Positions 1-8,154 are shown, numbered from the stretch's first letter. The stretch: 64,000 bases of DNA from RGIG4576 sp964613095 (GCA_964613095.1 CAZTFX010000001.1:62001-126000), one strand, 5' to 3'. The notes: generated by a model not told the origin, from the sequence alone. Numbers and translations are program-made.

Positions 1-1
1 G

Positions 2-334
2 CTTCAAGATAAACTAGTGTTGAAAGAGCTTCAAAGTGCCCAATTGTATTACAATATGGGTAATTATATGGGTAATAATTATGAATCGGCTGTGATTGTG
101 GCAAAAAACGCCATAAAGGATTATCCTTACAGTAAGTATAAGGAAGATCTTGAATTGCTTATATTGAAAGCCAGATATCAGGAAGCTAATCAAAGTGTGG
201 ATATAAAGAAGGCTGATCGCTTCCGTGATGTTATAGATGAATACTATTCGTTTATCAATGATTATCCGGAAAGTGAAAATCGTCAGGAAGCCGATAATAT
301 ATTTGAGATTGCTAAGAAATATGTTAAAGATTAA
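2..334 (+). CDS. bamD: BamD, outer membrane assembly lipoprotein (C-terminal part)
   Basis: This is the C-terminal ~110 residues of a gene that enters from the left edge; the frame is open from base 2, so the GTG at 17 is probably internal. Helical TPR-like repeats are visible, with YPYSKYKEDLELL and a second repeat ending in FINDYPES and EADNIFEIAKKY, which fits the last repeats of BamD. BamD is the lipoprotein of the BAM complex that recruits and folds outer membrane beta-barrels. Its position 23 bases before rpoZ matches the bamD-rpoZ pair I know from Bacteroidales. The lipobox and first repeats lie outside the window, so the identification rests on the C-terminal repeats and context. Confidence 0.85.
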   Translation, partial: LQDKLVLKELQSAQLYYNMGNYMGNNYESAVIVAKNAIKDYPYSKYKEDLELLILKARYQEANQSVDIKKADRFRDVIDEYYSFINDYPESENRQEADNIFEIAKKYVKD

Positions 335-357
335 TCATAAAATAATCAAATAATAAG

Positions 358-696
358 ATGGATTACAAGAAGACAAATGCACCGCTTAATACTGTGACTC
401 GTGACTTGATAGAAATGTCGGAACAAACAGGTAATATCTATGAGACTGTATGTGTAGTATCTAAGCGTGCCAATCAGATTGCAGTTGAAATGAAGCGTGA
501 TTTGGAAAAGAAACTGCAGGAATTTGCTTCAATGAATGACAATTTGGAAGAAATCTCTGAAAATAGAGAGCAAATCGAAATTTCACGTTACTACGAAAAG
601 TTGCCAAAACCAACTCTTATCGCAGAACAAGAATATGATGAAAAGAAAATATATTTCAGAAATCCGTCAAAGGATAAAGAAAATATTGAATTATAA
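358..696 (+). CDS. rpoZ: DNA-directed RNA polymerase omega subunit
   Basis: This 112-residue protein is the Bacteroidota-type omega subunit of RNA polymerase, which helps assemble and stabilise the beta-prime subunit. The conserved core is residues 10-50, with TRDLIEMSEQTGNIYETVCVVSKRAN and following helix aligning to the Rpb6/omega fold; after it comes a charged, Glu-rich segment and a short C-terminal tail. It begins with ATG 23 bases after bamD and is followed by a strong hairpin terminator, so it ends the bamD transcript. In many Bacteroidales a DUF4293 gene comes next; here the DUF4293 gene is 47 kb away at 48223. Identification is by family resemblance and synteny. Confidence 0.85.
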   Translation: MDYKKTNAPLNTVTRDLIEMSEQTGNIYETVCVVSKRANQIAVEMKRDLEKKLQEFASMNDNLEEISENREQIEISRYYEKLPKPTLIAEQEYDEKKIYFRNPSKDKENIEL

Positions 697-727
697 TACG
701 TTATTATAGTGCGAAGAATTAACAGAA

Positions 728-767
728 CGAGGGCTTTCCTGTAAAAATGGGAAAGTTCTCGTTTTTT
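728..767 (+). terminator. Rho-independent terminator after rpoZ
   Basis: The inverted repeat CGAGGGCTTTCC / GGAAAGTTCTCG (12 pairs with two G-U) has a 10-base loop and is followed by six T. It closes the bamD-rpoZ transcript. Confidence 0.85.
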
Positions 768-804
768 ACAAAAATGTAAAATTTTAAGTGTGTGGGTGTA
801 AAAT

Positions 805-835
805 TTTGTGTTGTGAGATAAATTTCGTTACTTTG
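805..835 (+). promoter_or_regulatory. Bacteroidota-type promoter for the PASTA gene
   Basis: A -33 TTTG at 805-808 is followed, after 19 bases, by TTACTTTG at 828-835, a 7 of 8 match to TAnnTTTG. Spacing fits the sigma-ABfr consensus. It lies about 70 bases upstream of the ATG at 908 and after the rpoZ terminator. Confidence 0.6.
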
Positions 836-907
836 TGGCACATTGGAGAAGAATCTATCTATTTCTATCCGGTGGTGTTAAAATAATTTTTTAGTTGAGT
901 AGGGATA

Positions 908-1555
908 ATGGCTGATGTGAAAAAAGGTTTTAATATAGATAAGGAAAGTGTAAAATCTTTCCCTAAGAAACATCCGATCATATTTCATCTGTTGCTTATT
1001 ATTATTACATTTTTTGTAATATTATATGCAACATTATTTGCTATTGATTCTTTTACAGGTCATGGTATATATGTGAGTGTGCCAAATGTAAAAGGAAAGA
1101 CTTTGACCGAAGCAATCGTGGAATTGAAAAATGCAGGATTTAAATGGGAAGTGACGGATTCTACTTATAGCGACACATATAAACCGGGTGCTGTAATAGA
1201 ACAAGAACCTAAAGCCGATTCAAGAGTGAAACCTCTTAGAACTATATATCTTACCACGAATGCTGTGACTCCAAGAATGGTGGCTGTACCAATGGTGGTA
1301 GATATGTCGTACAGGCAGGGAATGGCAATGCTTGAAGGACTCGGTTTTAAAGATATAAGGGTTGAAACAATATTTTCTCCATATAAAGATTTGATTTTGG
1401 ATGTTAAAGCTAATGGAAAACCTGTGAAAGCCGGAACCCGATTACCGTTGAATGCGAAGATAGAGATTTCGATAGGTAATGGTATGGAAGAGGCTCTACC
1501 GGATTCATTGGCTTTAGAAAATATGTCCGATTCACTTAGTGTTGTTTTGGAGTAG
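908..1555 (+). CDS. PASTA domain-containing membrane protein
   Basis: A 215-residue bitopic protein. Residues ~22-48 form one hydrophobic membrane segment (IIFHLLLIIITFF) after a short basic cytoplasmic tail, so the rest is probably periplasmic. Two to three PASTA-like repeats follow: VPNVKGKTLTEAIVELKNAGF (~58-78), then VPMVVDMSYRQGMAMLEGLGF (~127-147). PASTA repeats bind or sense peptidoglycan stem peptides or beta-lactams in other proteins. There is no kinase or transpeptidase domain here. It precedes rluD, an order I recall from Bacteroides. The acidic, Ser-rich C-terminus is unremarkable. Function unknown beyond an envelope role. Confidence 0.85.
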   Translation: MADVKKGFNIDKESVKSFPKKHPIIFHLLLIIITFFVILYATLFAIDSFTGHGIYVSVPNVKGKTLTEAIVELKNAGFKWEVTDSTYSDTYKPGAVIEQEPKADSRVKPLRTIYLTTNAVTPRMVAVPMVVDMSYRQGMAMLEGLGFKDIRVETIFSPYKDLILDVKANGKPVKAGTRLPLNAKIEISIGNGMEEALPDSLALENMSDSLSVVLE

Positions 1556-1619
1556 TTTTTTGATTGTTGTATGTTAATGTTTTGTGGTTTTTACCACGTA
1601 AATTAAATTATTATATAAG

Positions 1620-2699
1620 GTGGATATTATTGACAATAATGTTGATGATGTTAATGATAATGAACTAGATGATTTTGGTCCCGATATTAGCATCGATGGT
1701 AAAGACTTGTGGGAACATTATCATATAGTGGCTGAGAAAAGTCAGTCCTTGTTGAGAATAGATAAATTTCTGACTGCTAAAATAGCAAATACGTCGAGAA
1801 ACCGAATTCAACAAGCGGCAGAGGCTCAGTGTATTCTAGTGAACGGTAAAGTAGTGAAATCCAATTATCGTGTCAAGCCTTTTGATGAAATAAGTATCGT
1901 TATGGATAGACCACGATACGATAACGAAATCATACCGGAGGATATACCGCTTGATATTGTTTATGAGGACGAGCAGTTACTTGTTGTGAATAAACCTGCC
2001 GGACTGGTGGTTCATCCCGGTCATGGAAATTATTCAGGTACGTTGGTTAATGCTCTTGCATATCATTTTAAGGATAATCCAGACTATGATGTGAATGATC
2101 CCAGAATGGGGTTGGTTCATCGAATCGACAAAGATACTTCGGGCTTGCTGGTGATAGCTAAAACTCCGCATGCAAAGACTCATTTGGGAAAGCAATTTTT
2201 TGATAAAACCACAAAGAGGCAGTATGTGGCAGTGGTGTGGGGTGAAATGGATTCGGAGTCGGGCAGAATTGAAGGGAACATAGGACGCAGTTTGAAAGAT
2301 AGGTTGCAAATGACAGTTTTTCCTGATGGTGAAATGGGAAAACATGCCGTAACACATTATACAACACTTGAAAATTTGTGTCATGTGACAGTTGTAAGAT
2401 GTCAATTGGAAACGGGGCGAACCCATCAAATACGTGTTCACATGAAATATATAGGTCATCCGCTATTTAGTGATGCAAGGTATGGTGGGGATAAGATTTT
2501 AAGAGGTACGACATCTTCAAAATATCAACAATTTATACAAAATTGTTTTACTTTATGTCCTCGTCAAGCTTTGCATGCCAAAACATTGGGTTTTGTACAT
2601 CCTATAACAGGTCAACAAATGGATTTTGATAGTGAAATACCTGCTGATATGGTGAATTTGATACAAAAATGGCGTGATTATGCTGTGTCATGTGGATGA
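1620..2699 (+). CDS. rluD: RluD-family 23S rRNA pseudouridine synthase
   Basis: A 359-residue RluA/RluD-family enzyme that isomerises uridines in 23S rRNA. An acidic Asp/Asn-rich N-terminal extension (~1-35) precedes an S4 RNA-binding domain (~40-100, LLRIDKFLTAKI and RNRIQQAAEA), then the synthase domain. The catalytic motif is GLVHRIDKDTSGLLVIAK, whose HRID Asp is the nucleophile; GRTHQIRVH is the second family motif. The frame starts at GTG 1620; no ATG occurs before the S4 domain is well under way. It lies 64 bases after the PASTA gene with no clear terminator and is probably co-transcribed. RluD (positions 1911/1915/1917 in E. coli numbering) is the best guess, but specificity among RluA-type enzymes cannot be read from the sequence. 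Confidence 0.9.
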   Translation: MDIIDNNVDDVNDNELDDFGPDISIDGKDLWEHYHIVAEKSQSLLRIDKFLTAKIANTSRNRIQQAAEAQCILVNGKVVKSNYRVKPFDEISIVMDRPRYDNEIIPEDIPLDIVYEDEQLLVVNKPAGLVVHPGHGNYSGTLVNALAYHFKDNPDYDVNDPRMGLVHRIDKDTSGLLVIAKTPHAKTHLGKQFFDKTTKRQYVAVVWGEMDSESGRIEGNIGRSLKDRLQMTVFPDGEMGKHAVTHYTTLENLCHVTVVRCQLETGRTHQIRVHMKYIGHPLFSDARYGGDKILRGTTSSKYQQFIQNCFTLCPRQALHAKTLGFVHPITGQQMDFDSEIPADMVNLIQKWRDYAVSCG

Positions 2700-2746
2700 T
2701 AAAATCTAATATCTGTTAAATACGGAAATATTTAAATAAAAAGTAT

Positions 2747-2754
2747 TATCTTTG
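2747..2754 (+). promoter_or_regulatory. -7 promoter element upstream of acyltransferase
   Basis: TATCTTTG is an exact TAnnTTTG match. Transcription would begin near 2761, giving a leader of about 25 bases to the ATG at 2787 but only about 8 to the TTG at 2769, so it supports the later start. No clear -33 TTTG is seen. Confidence 0.55.
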
Positions 2755-2786
2755 ATAATGTGAAGTAATTGTTGAGAAAGATATTT

Positions 2787-3959
2787 ATGATTACCGACGA
2801 AGTTAGAATTCCAGAGGAATTTGCTGATGTTTGTCCTTTCAGTGACAGCGAATTCCATGAAAAAATGGTTCAATTAGTAAAAGAACCTATGTTTAAGGGC
2901 GTTGTGAATTATGCATTGCCGGGAGTAGATTATGATGTGTTTGCAGGAAAACTCTTATCATTGAAAGGAAAGGATGATTTTCAAATTCAAATCATGAAGC
3001 CTTTCTTGGAAATGCTTGTAAAAACCACAACAGACGGTTTAACGATGAGTGGTGAAGAAAATTATGAAAAAAGTAAATCCTATACATTTATATCAAACCA
3101 CCGCGATATAGTTCTAGACGCTTCATTCTTGAATTTATGTTTGATAGGAGTGGATTTACCTACAACAGAGGTTGCGATAGGCAATAATCTCTTGATATAT
3201 GAATGGATTTCAATATTGGTTAGATTGAATAAGAGTTTTATCGTAAAAAGGGATTTGATAAGTCGTCAACGTTTGGAAGGGGCAATGCAATTATCTAATT
3301 ATGTTCATTTTGCACTGAATAAGAAGAAGCAATCAGTGTGGATTGCTCAACGTGAAGGTCGTGCAAAGGATAGTGATGATCGTACACAAGAAAGTTTGTT
3401 GAAAATGCTTGGAATGGGAGGTGAAGAAAAAACTTTCTATTCAAGAATAAAAGAATTGAATCTGTTACCACTATCCATAAGTTATGAATATGACCCGAAT
3501 GATTATCTGAAAGCGAAAGAATTTTTGATGAAGAAAAGAGATTCTTCATTTAAAAAATCAAAGGAAGATGACTTATTGAGTATGAGTACCGGTATTATGG
3601 GATATAAAGGGCGTGTGCATTTTGAGATAATGCCGTGTGTAAGTTTGAAACTCGATGAGATTGCTCCTGATACCGATAAGACAGAATTGTTGAATATCGT
3701 AAGAACAGAAATAGATAAATCGATATATAAAGGATACAGAATTTATCCATGTAATTATATTGCATATGATTTGGTTCATAATACAACTGAATTTTTGAAT
3801 GTAGGCTATACGGATGAAGAAAAAGTTAAATTTGAAAACTATGTAGAAGGACAGTTGAAAAAAGTTGATATAGAAACAACGGAAGATGAACTGGATTTTA
3901 TGCGTAATATGATTTATGTGATGTATTCTAATCCATTAAAGAATAAATTGAATTTATAA
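2787..3959 (+). CDS. Glycerol-phosphate acyltransferase-family protein
   Basis: A 390-residue protein of the lysophospholipid acyltransferase superfamily, probably adding acyl chains to a glycerolipid or aminolipid at the inner membrane. The block I motif is SNHRDIVLD (residues ~105-113), which resembles the HX4D motif of PlsB-type enzymes but has one extra residue before the last Asp; further blocks are VKRDL and AQREGRAKD, in the place of the FPEGTRS-like motif. I chose ATG 2787 over TTG 2769 because an exact -7 box lies just upstream. In Bacteroides relatives I recall a D-Ala-D-Ala ligase gene between rluD and this gene; it is absent here. Substrate unknown. Confidence 0.75.
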   Translation: MITDEVRIPEEFADVCPFSDSEFHEKMVQLVKEPMFKGVVNYALPGVDYDVFAGKLLSLKGKDDFQIQIMKPFLEMLVKTTTDGLTMSGEENYEKSKSYTFISNHRDIVLDASFLNLCLIGVDLPTTEVAIGNNLLIYEWISILVRLNKSFIVKRDLISRQRLEGAMQLSNYVHFALNKKKQSVWIAQREGRAKDSDDRTQESLLKMLGMGGEEKTFYSRIKELNLLPLSISYEYDPNDYLKAKEFLMKKRDSSFKKSKEDDLLSMSTGIMGYKGRVHFEIMPCVSLKLDEIAPDTDKTELLNIVRTEIDKSIYKGYRIYPCNYIAYDLVHNTTEFLNVGYTDEEKVKFENYVEGQLKKVDIETTEDELDFMRNMIYVMYSNPLKNKLNL

Positions 3960-3995
3960 TAATAAATTATAGTAATGTGTTTTATACACAGATAT

Positions 3996-4020
3996 AAAAG
4001 GACATAGAGAATGTCCTTTT
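3996..4020 (+). terminator. Terminator after acyltransferase gene
   Basis: Perfect 10-base inverted repeat AAAAGGACAT / ATGTCCTTTT with a 5-base loop, ending in T. It separates the acyltransferase gene from tex. Confidence 0.75.
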
Positions 4021-4063
4021 ATTGTCTCATAGAAGTATATGACTTGTTTTATAAAAAATTGGC

Positions 4064-6196
4064 ATGAATGATGATATGATTAAAGAGTTGTCTTTACGTG
4101 TTTCAATTCCGCTATCGCAAGTAGTAAAAACAGTACGATTATTGGATGATGGATGTACGATTCCGTTTATCAGTCGTTATCGCAAAGAGGAAACAGGAGG
4201 TCTGAATGATGTGCAGGTACAAAGTATACATGAAACATATTTACAATTAAAGGAAATTGTAAAACGTAAAGAATATATTTTGAAGGTTATAGAGGATTTG
4301 GGAAAACTCACACCCGAATTATCTGGAAAAATAATGGATTGTTGGAATTGGGTGGATTTAGATGATATCTATTTACCATATAAGCCAAAACGTAAAACTC
4401 GTGCTGAAATTGCCAAACAATTCGGGTTAGAACCTCTTGCTAAAATTATTATGTCGCAACATGGAGATGATATTGAGTATAAGGCATCGAAATTTTTGTC
4501 GGATGATGTAGTAACTGTTGAAAATGCTATTCAAGGAGCAAAAGATATTATTGCCGAATGGATCTCAGAAAATATAGCCGTAAGAAATAAAATAAGACGC
4601 TTATATGCCAGAACGGCTATACTTGAGTGTAAAGTCGTAAAAAATAAGGAGCAGGATGGAGAAAAATATGCAAATTATTTTTCGATTTCCGAACCTTTAA
4701 AAAAATGTGCTTCGCACCGTCTCCTAGCAATGTTGCGTGGAGAAAAAGAAGGCATCTTAAAATTACTGATTAAGGTTGATAATGATGAAGCAGTTTCTAG
4801 AATATCCGGTATAATTGTAAAAGGTAAAACGGAATCTTCACAAATAGTAGCCGATGTGGTTGTAGATTCATTTAAACGATTAATAAAACCGTCGATAGAA
4901 ACTGAAATGCTGAATGAAGCAAAACAGTCGGCCGATAAGGTGGCTATTAGTACTTTTGCAGAGAATTTACGCCAATTACTCTTTGCTTCTCCGTTAGGTA
5001 ATAAACGAGTTTTAGCAATAGACCCGGGATATAGAACAGGTTGTAAGGTGGTATGTTTGGATGAACATGGTACATTGTTGCATAATGATGTTATTTATCC
5101 TACTCCTCCAAAAAATGATTTCAAAGGCTCAGCAAATAAAATGAGTTACTTGGTAGAAGCATATAAAATTGACGCTATTGCTGTAGGTAATGGAACTGCA
5201 AGTAGAGAGACAGAGCATTTTCTATCATCTTTGAGATATAAGAGAGATGTAAATGTATATGTAGTTAATGAAAGTGGAGCTTCAATTTATTCTGCTTCAA
5301 AGTTAGCTAGGGAAGAATTTCCGGATAAAGATGTTACAGTGCGTGGTGCTGTATCTATAGGTCGTCGATTGTTGGATCCATTAGCTGAATTAGTAAAGAT
5401 TGATCCAAAATCAATAGGTGTAGGGCAATATCAGCATGATGTGGATCAAGCAAAACTAAAGGAGGCATTGTCGTTTACAGTTGAACGTTGTGTAAATAGT
5501 GTTGGCGTCAATATAAATACAGCCTCCAAAGAACTATTATCTTATGTATCCGGAGTAGGACCACAATTGGCACAAAATATAGTTAATTATAGAAATGATA
5601 AGGGCGCATTTCTTTCAAGAAAAGATATATTGAATGTTCCGCGTTTTGGAGAAAAAGCATTTCAGCAGGCTTCTGCTTTTTTAAGAATCCCGGAGAGTGA
5701 AAATCCTTTGGATAATTCGGCTGTACACCCGGAACGGTACCAACTTGTTCAGCGAATGGCAAGTGATGTGGGGTGTTCTGTTCTAGATTTGATAAAAAAT
5801 GCAGAGATGCGTAATAAAGTTGATTGGAAACACTATATTGATGAAAATGTGGGAGAACCGACATTGCTTGATATAATACGAGAATTAGAAAAACCGGGTA
5901 GAGATCCTAGAATTGGAGTAAGGGAACTTCAGTTTGATGATAATATTAAGGTAATTGAGGATTTAAAAGATGGAATGATTTTAAACGGTATTATAACCAA
6001 TATAACTCAGTTTGGTGTATTTGTTGATATTGGAATACATGAAAACGGACTTGTTCATATCTCAGAATTAAGTAATAACTTTATTTCATCACCTTTAGAT
6101 GTCGTTTCAATGAACCAACATGTTAGAGTAAAGGTTAAAAATGTAGATATAGAAAGAAAAAGAAAAAGGGTATCTTTAACAATGAAAGATTTATGA
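4064..6196 (+). CDS. tex: Tex-family transcription accessory / RNA-binding protein
   Basis: A 710-residue Tex protein, a nucleic-acid-binding factor related to eukaryotic Spt6. Domains in order: N-terminal helical region with the family motif PFISRYRKE (~31-39); YqgF/RNase H-like domain around VLAIDPGYRTGCK (~323-335); helix-hairpin-helix region with SGVGPQLAQNIVNYR (~492-506) and VPRFGEKAFQQA; C-terminal S1 domain (~640-710) with GIITNITQFGVFVDIG and GLVHISELS. Length is slightly below the usual ~720-780. It starts at ATG after a terminator and overlaps the next gene by ATGA, so it leads the tex-HPPK-MBL run. I see no clear exact promoter box upstream. Confidence 0.95.
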   Translation: MNDDMIKELSLRVSIPLSQVVKTVRLLDDGCTIPFISRYRKEETGGLNDVQVQSIHETYLQLKEIVKRKEYILKVIEDLGKLTPELSGKIMDCWNWVDLDDIYLPYKPKRKTRAEIAKQFGLEPLAKIIMSQHGDDIEYKASKFLSDDVVTVENAIQGAKDIIAEWISENIAVRNKIRRLYARTAILECKVVKNKEQDGEKYANYFSISEPLKKCASHRLLAMLRGEKEGILKLLIKVDNDEAVSRISGIIVKGKTESSQIVADVVVDSFKRLIKPSIETEMLNEAKQSADKVAISTFAENLRQLLFASPLGNKRVLAIDPGYRTGCKVVCLDEHGTLLHNDVIYPTPPKNDFKGSANKMSYLVEAYKIDAIAVGNGTASRETEHFLSSLRYKRDVNVYVVNESGASIYSASKLAREEFPDKDVTVRGAVSIGRRLLDPLAELVKIDPKSIGVGQYQHDVDQAKLKEALSFTVERCVNSVGVNINTASKELLSYVSGVGPQLAQNIVNYRNDKGAFLSRKDILNVPRFGEKAFQQASAFLRIPESENPLDNSAVHPERYQLVQRMASDVGCSVLDLIKNAEMRNKVDWKHYIDENVGEPTLLDIIRELEKPGRDPRIGVRELQFDDNIKVIEDLKDGMILNGIITNITQFGVFVDIGIHENGLVHISELSNNFISSPLDVVSMNQHVRVKVKNVDIERKRKRVSLTMKDL

Positions 6197-6570
6197 TGAA
6201 TAAAGTTGTATTATCTATAGGCAGTAACTGTAGTGAACGAGAAACGCAGATGAATGCTTGTGTTGCATGGCTCACAGACAAGTTACTTAATGTAAATGTG
6301 TCACATACTTATGAAACTCCTGCATTAAATGGTATTGATAATAGTTATTTAAATGCGGTGATAATGGGATATGTAAGTGTTGATTATGATGAATTAAGAT
6401 TGCTTTTTAAGCAGTATGAAAAGGATTGCGGTCGTAACATTGATTGCAAAAAGAACGGCATTGTACCTATTGATATAGATATTGTTGTGTGGAATGACGA
6501 AATACTCAAAAAACAAGATTTTAATCAATCGTATTTTCAAATTGGTTGGACAAGTATTTATACGAAATGA
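6193..6570 (+). CDS. folK: Short HPPK-like protein (folate pathway pyrophosphokinase family)
   Basis: A 125-residue protein resembling 6-hydroxymethyl-7,8-dihydropterin pyrophosphokinase, which transfers pyrophosphate from ATP in folate synthesis. Visible family features: VVLSIGSN at the N-terminus, HTYETPALNGIDNSYLNAV (like YRTPPLG-QPDYLNA) and PIDIDIV, giving the two metal-binding Asp of the family. It is shorter than the ~150-160 of E. coli HPPK: the WGPRTLDLDI signature is NGIVPIDIDI, so the usual Arg before the Asp pair is lost, and the C-terminal third is cut. It overlaps tex (ATGA) and the MBL gene (ATGA). Whether it is catalytic is uncertain; it may be a lineage-specific compact form. 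Confidence 0.65.
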   Translation: MMNKVVLSIGSNCSERETQMNACVAWLTDKLLNVNVSHTYETPALNGIDNSYLNAVIMGYVSVDYDELRLLFKQYEKDCGRNIDCKKNGIVPIDIDIVVWNDEILKKQDFNQSYFQIGWTSIYTK

Positions 6571-7295
6571 AAATGAAAGTGATACATATATACCATAGCT
6601 GTTTTGTATTGCAACAAAATGATATTGCTATAGTTATCGATTATTGTGAGGATCCTAATAATGTTTTACCGCATGTTTTAGATCAAGTTAAGCATTTGTA
6701 TGTATTATCCTCTCATGCGCATTCCGATCATTTTAGTTCCATTGTATTCCGTTGGAGTGAGTTGTGTGGTGATACGATATATTTACTATCGTATGATATA
6801 AAAAGAAAATTTAGGAAACATAAGAAAGAAGTATTGCCTGAAACGGTTATATTTCTAAATAAAAATTCCGAGTATCACGATGATAATATACAAGTCGTAA
6901 CATTTGATTCAACTGATGTTGGTGTATCTTTTCTTATTACATTCGGTGGTTATACTTTTTTTCATGCAGGTGATTTGAATAACTGGAGATGGGAAGGGGA
7001 GTCGACTGAAGAGGAAATGCTATATGCCGATAAAACCTTTAATGCAATATTAAGAAAATTGAAACAAAATACTGTAAATGGAATAGATTGTGCCATGTTT
7101 CCTGTTGATCCAAGAATGAACGGTGATTTTTCACTAGGAGCAAGACAGTTCGTAAATACTCTCAAAGTGAAATATTTTATTCCAATGCATACTTGGGGTA
7201 TGTGGGATAAGGCTTGTGACTTTGATTTATATCGTAATCACAAATATGGCGAATATATTTGTTTGAAAGCTGGCGAATGCTTAAATTTGGAGTGA
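6567..7295 (+). CDS. Metallo-beta-lactamase-fold hydrolase
   Basis: A 242-residue MBL-fold protein of the UlaG/L-ascorbate-lactonase-like branch. The zinc motif HAHSDH lies at residues 50-55, with later ligand candidates in FFHAGDLNNW and in PMHTWGMWD. I use ATG 6567, which overlaps the upstream stop as ATGA, rather than the TTG at 6546. There is no signal peptide, so it is cytoplasmic. Substrate is unknown; it is not a clinical beta-lactamase. Translational coupling to the HPPK-like gene is likely. Confidence 0.85.
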   Translation: MKMKVIHIYHSCFVLQQNDIAIVIDYCEDPNNVLPHVLDQVKHLYVLSSHAHSDHFSSIVFRWSELCGDTIYLLSYDIKRKFRKHKKEVLPETVIFLNKNSEYHDDNIQVVTFDSTDVGVSFLITFGGYTFFHAGDLNNWRWEGESTEEEMLYADKTFNAILRKLKQNTVNGIDCAMFPVDPRMNGDFSLGARQFVNTLKVKYFIPMHTWGMWDKACDFDLYRNHKYGEYICLKAGECLNLE

Positions 7296-7308
7296 TAAAT
7301 TTTATATT

Positions 7309-7689
7309 ATGGAAATAAAAACAAAATTTGATCATTTTAATTTTAATGTTACAGATTTGAATCGTAGCATTGAGTTTTATAACAAGGCTTTGGGGCTGGA
7401 GATCTCTCATAGAAAAGAAGCAAAAGACGGTTCTTTTGTTTTGGTTTATCTAAAAGACAAAGAATCTGATTTTTTGTTGGAACTTACTTGGTTGAAGGAA
7501 CATCCTCATAGTTATGATTTAGGCGAAGGTGAATTTCATCTATGTGTAAGAGTTGACGGAGATTATGATGCATGGAGACAATACCATAAGGAAATGGGTG
7601 TTGTATGCTATGAAAATATTGAAATGGGTTTGTATTTTATAGAAGATCCGGATGGTTATTGGATTGAAATCTTATCAAGAGAGAAATAA
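7309..7689 (+). CDS. VOC-family (glyoxalase I-like) protein
   Basis: A 126-residue vicinal-oxygen-chelate protein, the size of lactoylglutathione lyase. It begins with the family pattern FDHFNFNVTDLNRSIEFYNKALGLE and ends with FIEDPDGYWIEILSR. Candidate metal ligands are H9, E50-region Glu (LLELTW), H77-region His (EFHLCV) and E122-region Glu (WIEIL), the arrangement expected of GloA-like enzymes. It may detoxify methylglyoxal or act on another small thiol conjugate; glutathione is usually absent in Bacteroidales, so the true thiol is unknown. It follows the MBL gene by 13 bases. Confidence 0.85.
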   Translation: MEIKTKFDHFNFNVTDLNRSIEFYNKALGLEISHRKEAKDGSFVLVYLKDKESDFLLELTWLKEHPHSYDLGEGEFHLCVRVDGDYDAWRQYHKEMGVVCYENIEMGLYFIEDPDGYWIEILSREK

Positions 7690-7691
7690 GA

Positions 7692-8030
7692 ATGTTAGGT
7701 CGTAGTTTTGATAATTCCCAAAAGATAAGAAATCCGAAATCTGTAATAGATAATGCTATTGGAAAAAAAGATGAAAACGCTTTATACCATAAAACGTTTT
7801 CGATCTTTTTATTTTTTTTATCCATCATATATATTATAATGCCTATCGATTATGATGGAACTATAATTGGTATGATAGATGATTTCTTTATTTTTATGTC
7901 GGCTTTTTGTTATATGTATGCACAATTTAACAAAAATAAATTAAGTGCATATATGTTGTTAAAAATGGTTTCATTAATATTTTGTTTTCTTGGAACAATA
8001 GCTTTTTTACTATTAAGTTTTTTCATTTAA
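7692..8030 (+). CDS. Small membrane protein, possibly DUF1232/YkvA-like
   Basis: A 112-residue protein beginning two bases after the VOC gene. The first ~38 residues are polar; three hydrophobic segments follow (~39-52, ~63-75, ~91-112). The stretch MPIDYDGTIIGMIDDFFIF recalls the DUF1232/YkvA pattern SPIDLIPDFIPGLGLLDDLVVL, with the PID and DD positions kept. That assignment is tentative. No function can be given. It is the last gene before a terminator and ends the tex transcript. Confidence 0.6.
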   Translation: MLGRSFDNSQKIRNPKSVIDNAIGKKDENALYHKTFSIFLFFLSIIYIIMPIDYDGTIIGMIDDFFIFMSAFCYMYAQFNKNKLSAYMLLKMVSLIFCFLGTIAFLLLSFFI

Positions 8031-8082
8031 GAGCAAATTTTACTTGATTATTTAAGCTCATTTATTTTTCTTGTGAGTAAAA

Positions 8083-8117
8083 AGCGACAAATGAGTTGTT
8101 TATGTCGCTGATTTTTT
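8083..8117 (+). terminator. Terminator between the tex run and lpxD
   Basis: AGCGACA / TGTCGCT inverted repeat with a 13-base loop followed by GATTTTTT. It overlaps the -33 region of the lpxD promoter. Confidence 0.7.
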
Positions 8118-8126
8118 GCAAATTTG
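8095..8126 (+). promoter_or_regulatory. Probable promoter of the lpx operon
   Basis: GTTG at 8095-8098, a 20-base spacer, then CAAATTTG at 8119-8126 (7 of 8 to TAnnTTTG). The start codon at 8155 would have a leader of about 20 bases. Confidence 0.45.
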
Positions 8127-8154
8127 CATGATATTGTAAATTTAATAGAATTAT

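Noticed and set aside
1584..1597. Inverted repeat GTGG-TTTTTA-CCAC before rluD as a terminator
   Set aside because: The stem is only four bases and is not followed by a T run.
2034..2459. Minus-strand frame inside rluD
   Set aside because: It lies fully inside a clear plus-strand gene and has no recognisable protein features; it is a shadow of the coding sequence.
6546..6566. TTG start for the MBL hydrolase
   Set aside because: It lies inside the HPPK-like gene; ATG 6567 forms an ATGA overlap and sits just before the conserved N-terminus.
7309..7689. Fosfomycin or bleomycin resistance protein of the VOC fold
   Set aside because: The sequence follows the glyoxalase I pattern at both ends, and there is no mobile or resistance context.
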